Shown here one piece after another: positions 1-4,932 of a stretch of DNA of 5,782 nucleotides (position 1 is its first letter; each line of letters begins with the position of its first letter). The stretch lies in the NCBI GenBank assembly GCA_919903585.1, contig CAKKST010000221.1, forward strand, positions 1 to 5,782. Direction: 5' to 3'. The stretch comes from Nitrospiria bacterium. GTDB taxonomy: Bacteria > Nitrospirota > CAKKRA01 > 9FT-COMBO-42-15. Both the position numbers and the translations under genes were made by a program. The notes under the pieces were generated by a model. The model was not told the origin of the DNA. It searched no databases and saw nothing but the letters and a program-made list of their open reading frames with translations.

Positions 1-457
1 GGGCAGGATAGCCGACAGGGACAATAGCAACAGGCCTTAGGTTGTCAGGCATTTTTAAAATCTCAAATACCTGCCATTCATCAAAAGCGCCAACCCATAC
101 TGTGCCGAGGCCGGCCTCGTGTGCCACAAGCATCAGGGCCATAATACTTACAGACACATCCTGAATGGAATATAGATGAGCGCCCCTGTCGCCATATCTT
201 TTGGAAATTTTATTATCTGTGCATGCGACAATTGTTAAAGGCGCCTCTGCAATAAAGTTCTGGCCAAATGCAGCTCTGGCAATCTCCTGTTTAAGTTTGG
301 CATCTTTTACAAAATAAAACTTCCTTGACTGGAGGTTTCCTGCACTCGGCGCCCATATAAGGGCTTCAATAAGTTTATCTATTATTTCATCAGGTATATC
401 TTTTTTCAGAAAATGCCTGATACTCCTCCTCTCCAGAACAGCCTTCAAGACATCCAT
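1..457 (-). CDS. Nitroreductase-family FMN oxidoreductase, C-terminus cut off by window edge
   Basis: The minus strand encodes 152 codons from the ATG at 457 and stays open to the window edge. Seen in the translation: an N-terminal RRSIR motif (residues 10-14), PSAGNLQ (37-43), an FIAEAPL segment (68-74), the pattern GDRG..LYSIQDVS (89-102), and GLGTVWVGAFD (116-126) followed by LRPVAIVPVGYP (140-151). These are hallmarks of the nitroreductase superfamily. The N-terminal arginines and the PSAGN loop bind FMN phosphate and flavin in known members, and the enzymes use NAD(P)H to reduce nitro compounds, quinones or flavins as cytosolic homodimers. Known members run about 165-200 residues, so only a short C-terminal tail is missing. 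The start is supported by GAGGGGC a few bases upstream; the nearby ATG at 453 hits a stop at once. The natural substrate cannot be told from sequence. It is co-directional with mazF, but an 83-base gap with a hairpin suggests a separate unit. Confidence 0.9.
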   Translation of the reverse strand, partial: MDVLKAVLERRSIRHFLKKDIPDEIIDKLIEALIWAPSAGNLQSRKFYFVKDAKLKQEIARAAFGQNFIAEAPLTIVACTDNKISKRYGDRGAHLYSIQDVSVSIMALMLVAHEAGLGTVWVGAFDEWQVFEILKMPDNLRPVAIVPVGYPA

Positions 458-492
458 AACAGCCCCTCTATTGTTGTTTTAAATATAAGCTC

Positions 493-513
493 CCCGCCTA
501 AAAGGCGGGTTTT
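493..513. terminator. GC-rich hairpin between mazF and the nitroreductase gene
   Basis: A perfect 6-bp stem, CCCGCC (493-498) and GGCGGG (504-509), encloses a 5-base loop. On the plus strand it is followed by TTTT (510-513). On the minus strand, the direction of the genes, it is followed by GAGCTTATATTT, so the U-tract is poor. It could be a weak terminator for the mazF transcript or an element in the 5' leader of the nitroreductase mRNA. The rest of the 458-540 gap holds only the nitroreductase ribosome binding site and an AT-rich stretch. Confidence 0.4.
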
Positions 514-540
514 GCGGGAAGCAATCTGGTCAGTTGTATC

Positions 541-888
541 TCAGTATATTACCCCTATGGCTATCATAATTGCCTTTTCTGTTTCCTTCATTTTTTCGTC
601 ACTTATTTTACCTGCAAAAGGCCCTCTTATGAGTAAGGCTTTGTCTATTGTTGTTGCCTGTTCACATTTAGCCATAGACACCTTAGATAAACCACCTTCA
701 TCCCTTTGAAGTAAGACATGGGTAGGGGAGGGTCTTAAGTTTGTAGACAAAGGAACGACAATTATATCATTAGCTAACTTATTTTGAATGTCTAAAGAGA
801 CTACCAGGGCAGGGCGATTCTTAATATCCTTTGGCTTTGAAGGCAGATTAACTAAATATATCTCACCTCTTTTTGGATACTCAATCAT
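541..888 (-). CDS. mazF: MazF/PemK-family endoribonuclease toxin
   Basis: The 115-residue protein fits the usual 110-120 residues of MazF/PemK toxins. Family marks in order: KRGEIYLVNL (6-15), NRPALVVS (24-31), NDIIVVPLST (40-49), and CEQATTIDK (75-83). In this family the conserved Arg of the RPALV motif and the Thr/Ser of the PLST motif form the RNA-cleaving site. R25 and T49 occupy these places, so the catalytic residues look intact. Such toxins are sequence-specific mRNA or tRNA interferases that arrest growth unless held by their antitoxin. The ATG at 888 overlaps the end of the upstream antitoxin gene by 8 bases (ATGATTGA), and AGGA lies 6 bases before the start, so translation is probably coupled. 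The target sequence of cleavage cannot be predicted. MazF-like rather than Kid- or CcdB-like by motif. Confidence 0.93.
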   Translation of the reverse strand: MIEYPKRGEIYLVNLPSKPKDIKNRPALVVSLDIQNKLANDIIVVPLSTNLRPSPTHVLLQRDEGGLSKVSMAKCEQATTIDKALLIRGPFAGKISDEKMKETEKAIMIAIGVIY

Positions 889-1099
889 CCCATGTCCTAT
901 TTATACTCTCTGCCGCTATCTTTGTCCATTCTCTGTCTTCCTTTTTTTCCTTTTCAGTAAGGGACAGGTAATAGGCCTCAATGTCTTTTTCAATCGCTCT
1001 CTTTCTGGATTTAAGCAGCCAATCTCGCAACATCTTCTCCATTACCTGACTTCTTGGGGTTCCTTTTTCCTTTGCAATTTCATCTATTTCATTAACCAC
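881..1099 (-). CDS. Ribbon-helix-helix antitoxin of the MazF pair; N-terminus possibly frameshifted
   Basis: In the GTG-initiated reading (72 residues) the N-terminal part, VNEIDEIAKEKGTPRSQVME followed by a KMLRDWL-type helix, is the helix-turn-helix portion of a ribbon-helix-helix DNA-binding domain (G-[ST]-x-RS-x-V core). The charged C-terminal half (EKDIEAYYLSLTEKEKKED...) is typical of the toxin-wrapping tail. It directly precedes and overlaps mazF, the expected order for an autoregulated antitoxin-toxin pair. The start is doubtful. The GTG at 1099 leaves out the beta-strand that such domains need for dimerising and touching DNA, and has no well-spaced Shine-Dalgarno. The ATG at 1131 has an excellent AAGGA five bases away and begins with a strand-like MRMVLIIS, but it is one frame off and stops at 1084. 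One added base near 1100-1110 would join them into an antitoxin of about 83 residues. Family assignment is confident; the N-terminus is not. Confidence 0.78.
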   Translation of the reverse strand: MVNEIDEIAKEKGTPRSQVMEKMLRDWLLKSRKRAIEKDIEAYYLSLTEKEKKEDREWTKIAAESINRTWDD

Positions 1100-1128
1100 A
1101 TCACCGCAGATATTATTAATACCATGCG

Positions 1129-1141
1129 CATATTTTTCCTT
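1129..1141 (-). promoter_or_regulatory. Strong ribosome binding site and ATG out of frame with the antitoxin
   Basis: On the minus strand AAGGA (1141-1137) lies 5 bases before an ATG at 1131-1129. This start opens a 15-codon frame ending in TAG at 1084-1086 that overlaps the GTG start of the antitoxin at 1099. It is either the true antitoxin start, now separated by a frameshift, or a short leader frame coupled to the GTG. No other well-formed start signal lies between the upstream stop at 1170 and the antitoxin body. Confidence 0.6.
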
Positions 1142-1169
1142 AAACTTAGTAAGACCGATTTTTGAAAGA

Positions 1170-1436
1170 CTAACCGTTCTTTATTGCTTTTTGAACAACT
1201 AATGGAAGTATATAGACATTGTATTTGTCTTCTAACCTGATGCACTCCTTCTGGCATTCTGTTTCAACCTCATCCAAAGAAAGTGACGGAGGCGCAATAA
1301 CCTCAATTGCGAAATCCTCATCTTCTATTGGCGGCACTGTTTTTGTTTTTATTCCTGGATATTTTTGATGGAGGCTCTCTATAAGCTCGGCAACTGCATC
1401 AGCAAGTAAGCCTTTATCCTGTAATAATGTTTTCAT
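1170..1436 (-). CDS. Small unrecognised protein paired with the HEPN gene
   Basis: I do not recognise the family. The 88-residue protein, counted from the ATG at 1436, has an N-terminal helix (MKTLLQDKGLLADAVAELIE), a Pro-containing linker (PGIKTKTVPP, 27-36), an acidic EDED (38-41) running into a beta-strand FAIEVIAPP, a helix with two cysteines (C61, C65), and a last strand YNVYILPLV (72-80). This alpha/beta pattern vaguely recalls part of a minimal nucleotidyltransferase, the usual HEPN antitoxin, but the GS..xG and paired catalytic Asp motif is absent, so that is only a guess. The ATG sits one base after the HEPN stop codon (TAGGATG), with AAAGGTG upstream as a ribosome binding site. A GTG at 1445 would add three residues and overlap the HEPN gene, but is less likely. 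Tight coupling with the HEPN gene suggests that the products work together, perhaps as toxin and antitoxin. Confidence 0.75.
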   Translation of the reverse strand: MKTLLQDKGLLADAVAELIESLHQKYPGIKTKTVPPIEDEDFAIEVIAPPSLSLDEVETECQKECIRLEDKYNVYILPLVVQKAIKNG

Positions 1437-1437
1437 C

Positions 1438-1827
1438 CTACACACCTTTCTTTGATATGATAATTTTTATTATATCAGCAACAGTCTCTATCTTATTTTT
1501 TACAATATTTTCATTAATTTCAACAAGTTCATAATCTGCCTTTATCCTGAGAGTATAAAGCTGCCTTAATGGCAAACGAAAATGTTCCAGAAGGCCCTGT
1601 GACTGCTCAGGATGTTTTGGATAGAACCAGTGACCATGAACAAATGGTTTTATTATAGCAAGATGTTTCCATGTCCTGCCTTCTTCTGGATTTCCAAGAG
1701 CTGCCCACATTGCTTGGTATGATGCATAATATAATCGTGATATTGCGCTATTATAGCTTTTATGGTCGTAAAGAATTTTTCCATCTTCAAGATAATTTTG
1801 AGCATATTTAATTCTAAATTCTATCAT
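1438..1827 (-). CDS. HEPN-domain protein (UPF0332-like), candidate toxin or RNase
   Basis: The 129-residue, mostly helical protein opens with KYAQNYLEDGKILYDHKSY (7-25) and NSAISRLYYASYQAMWAAL (26-44). This is the A..yl..a..L....y..Ais..YYA.y.a..AlL signature of small HEPN proteins. The segment RIKADYEL (94-101), before the last helix, also matches UPF0332 members. HEPN proteins act as RNases or RNA binders in toxin-antitoxin and defence modules. The common catalytic R-x4-6-H motif is not clearly present; the nearest is R51-TWK-H55 with three intervening residues, so nuclease activity is uncertain. The ATG at 1827 starts at the conserved helix. A TTG at 1836 would add three residues, and neither has a clear Shine-Dalgarno, so a short-leader transcript is possible. 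It is one base from the small partner gene and 107 bases below clpB (98 if counted to the TTG). Its AT-rich composition differs from clpB. Confidence 0.82.
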   Translation of the reverse strand: MIEFRIKYAQNYLEDGKILYDHKSYNSAISRLYYASYQAMWAALGNPEEGRTWKHLAIIKPFVHGHWFYPKHPEQSQGLLEHFRLPLRQLYTLRIKADYELVEINENIVKNKIETVADIIKIIISKKGV

Positions 1828-1846
1828 AATAGGCAAACAAGATGAT

Positions 1847-1877
1847 ACTATATGTGCACTTAGTGCCGCTAATTCAA
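1847..1877 (-). promoter_or_regulatory. Possible promoter of the HEPN / toxin-antitoxin block
   Basis: On the minus strand TTGAAT (1877-1872) and TATAGT (1852-1847) resemble -35 and -10 boxes with a long 19-base spacer. Transcription would begin near 1840, leaving a very short leader before the HEPN start, which fits the missing Shine-Dalgarno. The spacing is not ideal, so this is tentative. Confidence 0.35.
1856..1866. promoter_or_regulatory. 11-bp palindrome inside the possible HEPN promoter
   Basis: GCACT-T-AGTGC is a perfect 5-bp inverted repeat around one base, lying between the proposed -35 and -10 boxes. That is where an autoregulatory operator would block transcription. The regulator is unknown; the ribbon-helix-helix antitoxin or the HEPN partner complex are candidates. 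Confidence 0.35.
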
Positions 1878-1882
1878 TTCTA

Positions 1883-1899
1883 TCAAAGACCGGTCAAAG
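1883..1899. repeat. Direct repeat TCAAAG with a nested GACCGGTC palindrome
   Basis: TCAAAG occurs at 1883-1888 and 1894-1899, starts 11 bases apart (one helical turn). The 8-bp palindrome GACCGGTC spans 1888-1895. It lies in the gap between clpB and the HEPN gene, just upstream of the proposed promoter, so it could be a regulator site. It is short enough to be chance. Confidence 0.3.
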
Positions 1900-1934
1900 G
1901 TTCAACGAAAAAGAGTATTCGGGCAGAAATAGCT

Positions 1935-4526
1935 TCACTTTACCTTTTCAAACACTAATTTCCCCTTCTCCGCATCAACCCTTACCTTATCCCCTTCCTT
2001 AAATGTCCCGTCAATCAACTTTAAGGCGAGGGGGTTTTGGATGTCCCGCTGGATGATGCGCTTTAATGGCCTTGCGCCATAAACAGGGTCAAAACCCTCT
2101 TTAGCAAGATACTCCTTTGCCTTGTCTGTCAACTCAATCTCAATCTTCTTATCTGCAAGCCTCTTTTTCAGGCGCCGCAGTTGAATCTCCACAATAGTCT
2201 TTAACTGCTCCATGCCGAGAGGGTGGAATATAATAATATCATCAACCCTGTTTAAAAACTCAGGCCTGAATTGTTCTCGGAGGGCGTCCATTACCCTGCG
2301 CCTCATCTCATCCTCGTCTTTACCGCGGAGCTCTTGAATATGCTGGCTGCCAATATTGGATGTCATAATCACAACAGTATTCTTAAAGTCAACAGTCCTG
2401 CCGTGACCGTCTGTGAGCCTGCCGTCATCAAGGAGCTGTAAAAGTATATTGAACACCTCTGGATGCGCCTTTTCTATCTCGTCAAAGAGGATAACAGAGT
2501 ATGGCCTCCTCCTTACCGCCTCTGTAAGCTGGCCGCCCTCTTCGTATCCAACATATCCCGGAGGCGCGCCGATCAGCCTCGCTACTGCGTGCTTTTCCAT
2601 ATATTCGGACATATCTATCCTTATCATTGCCTGCTCGTCATCAAAGAGAAATTCAGCAAGCGCCCGTCCAAGCTCTGTCTTTCCAACGCCTGTCGGCCCC
2701 ATAAATATAAATGAGCCAATCGGCCTGTTCGGCTCCTGTATGCCTGCACGCGCACGGCGCACTGCATCTGAAACAGCAGCAATAGCCTCGCCCTGTCCGA
2801 CCACCCTCTGTTTAAGCCTATCCTCCATATGCAATAGTTTTTGTATATCGCCCTCAAGCATCTTTGTAACAGGCACGCCTGTCCACTTTGAAACTATCTC
2901 TGCCACATCCTCTTCGTCCACCTCTTCCTTTAACATCTTCTGCTTGGATTGGATCTCCTGTAATCTTTTATTCTCTCCCTCAAGCTGCTTTTGCAGTTCA
3001 TTCATCTTTCCGTATTTTAATTGTGCAGCCTTTCCAAGGTCGCCTTGACGCTCTGCCTTCTCTTCTTCTATCTTTGTCTTTTCTATCTCCTCTTTCAATG
3101 CCCTGATCTTCTGTATTATATCCTTTTCAGCCTGCCACTGCGCCTTGAGGCTGTTCCTCTTTTCAGAAAGCTCTGCAATCTCCTTTTCTATTCTTTTAAG
3201 CCGCTCCTTTGATACAGGGTCGGTTTCCTTTTTTACAGCCTCCCTTTCTATCTCATGCTGTCTTATCTTCCTCTCTATCTCATCAAGCTCTGATGGCATG
3301 CTGTCTATCTCCATCCTCAGCCGCGATGCAGCTTCATCAATTAAGTCTATTGCCTTATCAGGCAGGAATCTGTCTGATATATATCTGTGTGAAAGCACTG
3401 CAGCTGATACAAGCGCCGAGTCCTTTATCTTCACGCCATGATAAACCTCGTATCTCTCCTTTAAGCCGCGAAGGATGGAGATGGTATCCTCTACATTCGG
3501 TTCTTTTATAAGAACAGGCTGGAATCTCCTTTCTAATGCAGCGTCCTTTTCAATATGCTTTCTGTATTCGTCAATTGTAGTAGCGCCAACGCAGCGCAGC
3601 TCGCCCCTCGCAAGCGCAGGCTTTAACATATTGGATGCATCTATTGCGCCCTCTGCAGCGCCTGCGCCAACGAGTGTGTGAAGCTCATCAATGAATAAAA
3701 TAATCTGCCCTTCTGCTGCAGTAATCTCCTTTAAAACTGCCTTTAATCTTTCCTCAAATTCGCCGCGGTATTTTGCGCCTGCAATCAGGGCGCCCATGTC
3801 AAGGGAAACAACCCTTTTGTTCTTTAATCCCTCTGGCACATCACCGTTTACAATCCTCTGCGCAAGACCCTCTGCAATAGCGGTCTTGCCAACACCAGGC
3901 TCGCCAATAAGCACAGGGTTATTCTTTGTCCTTCGTGAGAGGACCTGTATCACACGTCTAATCTCATCATCCCTGCCGATTACAGGGTCAAGTTTTCCCT
4001 TTTGGGCAAGATCAGTCAAGTCCCTTGCGTATTTTGCAAGCGCCTGATACTTCTCCTCAGGCGTCTGATCTGTAACGCGCTGCGTGCCCCTTAGCTCCAC
4101 AAGGACTGCAAATATCCTGTCCTTTGTTGCGCCATTCCCCTTCAAAATAGCGCCTGCTGAACCGTCGCCATCAGCAATGGCAATAAGCAGATGCTCTGTG
4201 CTGACATACTCATCCTTTAATCTCTCTGCCTCTTTTTCTGCGCGGGAAAATAGTTTATCAAGGCGCGGCGCTATATATATCTGTCCCACTCCGCCGCCGG
4301 TAACCTGCGGTATCCTGTTTAATTCATCCTCCAGCTCTTTTGTTATCTTCTTTGGGTCAGCGCCGAGCTTTTTCAGAATAGGGATAACAACGCCCTCTTC
4401 CTGCTCTAATAAGGCAGATAAAAGATGCTCCACATCTATCTGCTGGTGATTGTGCCGCTCTGCAATGGCCTGCGATTTCTGCAGGGCATCCTGTGATTTT
4501 AATGTCAATCTGTCAAAACGGATCAT
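1935..4526 (-). CDS. clpB: ClpB, Hsp100 AAA+ protein disaggregase
   Basis: The complete 863-residue protein matches the normal ClpB length of about 860. The N-domain spans roughly residues 1-145. NBD1 has Walker A GEPGVGKT (208-215), pore-loop tyrosine KYRG (Y253), Walker B ILFIDE (276-281) and arginine fingers in LERRF (331-335). A long charged coiled-coil M-domain lies at about 408-535, which marks ClpB rather than ClpA or ClpC. NBD2 has Walker A GPTGVGKT (610-617), pore loop GYVG (657-660), Walker B VILFDE (678-683), FLNR finger (R760) and sensor-2 GARP (817-820). No ClpP-docking loop is evident. The hexamer threads aggregated proteins through its pore, using ATP, together with DnaK/DnaJ in the cytosol. 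AAGGAGTGA upstream supports the ATG at 4526. It is the last gene of the dnaJ-hspR-clpB operon, with no clear terminator after it, so read-through into the HEPN gene is possible. Confidence 0.98.
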   Translation of the reverse strand: MIRFDRLTLKSQDALQKSQAIAERHNHQQIDVEHLLSALLEQEEGVVIPILKKLGADPKKITKELEDELNRIPQVTGGGVGQIYIAPRLDKLFSRAEKEAERLKDEYVSTEHLLIAIADGDGSAGAILKGNGATKDRIFAVLVELRGTQRVTDQTPEEKYQALAKYARDLTDLAQKGKLDPVIGRDDEIRRVIQVLSRRTKNNPVLIGEPGVGKTAIAEGLAQRIVNGDVPEGLKNKRVVSLDMGALIAGAKYRGEFEERLKAVLKEITAAEGQIILFIDELHTLVGAGAAEGAIDASNMLKPALARGELRCVGATTIDEYRKHIEKDAALERRFQPVLIKEPNVEDTISILRGLKERYEVYHGVKIKDSALVSAAVLSHRYISDRFLPDKAIDLIDEAASRLRMEIDSMPSELDEIERKIRQHEIEREAVKKETDPVSKERLKRIEKEIAELSEKRNSLKAQWQAEKDIIQKIRALKEEIEKTKIEEEKAERQGDLGKAAQLKYGKMNELQKQLEGENKRLQEIQSKQKMLKEEVDEEDVAEIVSKWTGVPVTKMLEGDIQKLLHMEDRLKQRVVGQGEAIAAVSDAVRRARAGIQEPNRPIGSFIFMGPTGVGKTELGRALAEFLFDDEQAMIRIDMSEYMEKHAVARLIGAPPGYVGYEEGGQLTEAVRRRPYSVILFDEIEKAHPEVFNILLQLLDDGRLTDGHGRTVDFKNTVVIMTSNIGSQHIQELRGKDEDEMRRRVMDALREQFRPEFLNRVDDIIIFHPLGMEQLKTIVEIQLRRLKKRLADKKIEIELTDKAKEYLAKEGFDPVYGARPLKRIIQRDIQNPLALKLIDGTFKEGDKVRVDAEKGKLVFEKVK

Positions 4527-4533
4527 TGTGTGT

Positions 4534-4542
4534 TCACTCCTT
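4534..4542 (-). promoter_or_regulatory. clpB ribosome binding site overlapping the hspR stop
   Basis: On the minus strand AAGGAGTGA is a near-consensus Shine-Dalgarno whose last three bases are the TGA stop of hspR. GGAG lies 10 bases before the clpB ATG. Ribosomes finishing hspR are thus placed directly at clpB, which suggests translational coupling. Confidence 0.75.
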
Positions 4543-4929
4543 ATCTATCTTTACCTTTATTGTCCTTCCAGATTTTACCAATGGATACTTCAACTCCTTC
4601 TCCCTTTCCATCAACTCCTTTTGTAGTTCTTCCTTAACCTTTTTCATCATCTGCCTCATTGCATCCTCCATCTCGCCCCTCATCTGCTCCATCTTCTCAC
4701 GCATGCTAAGGATAATTTCAACACCAGCGAGATTGACGCCGAGGTCGCGGGTAAAACGAATGATCATCTCAATGCGCTCCACATCCTCCTGCGAATACAT
4801 GCGCACCCCGCCTTCCCTCCTCTTTGGCTTTACAAATCCCTCTCTTTCGTAGAGGCGGAGGGTTTGCGGATGGATGCCGAGCATCTCCGCTACAACGCTT
4901 ATTAAATATAATGGCTTGTCCTTCTTCAT
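4534..4929 (-). CDS. hspR: HspR, MerR-family heat-shock repressor
   Basis: The 131-residue protein has a MerR-type N-terminal DNA-binding domain. The segment LYLISVVAEMLGIHPQTLR (7-25) forms the helix-turn-helix, followed by LYEREGFVKP and the wing EGGVRMYS (39-46); the second part DVERI...RDLGVNLAGVEIIL (49-74) is also diagnostic. HPQTLR plus GVNLAGVE are typical of HspR, which represses dnaK/dnaJ/clpB operons by binding HAIR inverted repeats, often with DnaK as co-repressor, so released DnaK closes a feedback loop. The C-terminal part is a charged helix with regularly spaced methionines (76, 80, 83, 87, 91, 94), probably a dimerising coiled coil. AGGAAG (4944-4939) in the end of dnaJ serves the ATG at 4929. 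The gaps are 3 bases from dnaJ and 7 to clpB. No HAIR-like site is visible in the window; it is expected upstream of the operon. Confidence 0.9.
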   Translation of the reverse strand: MKKDKPLYLISVVAEMLGIHPQTLRLYEREGFVKPKRREGGVRMYSQEDVERIEMIIRFTRDLGVNLAGVEIILSMREKMEQMRGEMEDAMRQMMKKVKEELQKELMEREKELKYPLVKSGRTIKVKIDKE

Positions 4930-4932
4930 TTG

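Noticed and set aside
413..1165. Plus-strand open frames opposite the nitroreductase, mazF and antitoxin genes
   Set aside because: The minus-strand frames carry clear family motifs and overlapping starts; the plus-strand translations are low-complexity hydrophobic shadows.
1898..1940. Terminator after clpB based on the T-run read as CTCTTTTTCG on the minus strand
   Set aside because: No stable stem precedes the T-run.
2413..3048. 211-residue open frame on the plus strand
   Set aside because: It lies wholly opposite clpB, is Ser/Pro/Ile-rich with no recognisable motif, and is a shadow of the clpB coding frame. The other plus-strand frames between 2463 and 4449 are rejected for the same reason.
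3140..3150. CCTTGAGG and a CTCAAG near 5650 as HspR (HAIR) half-sites
   Set aside because: Each is a lone half-site inside a coding region without the inverted partner at the proper spacing.
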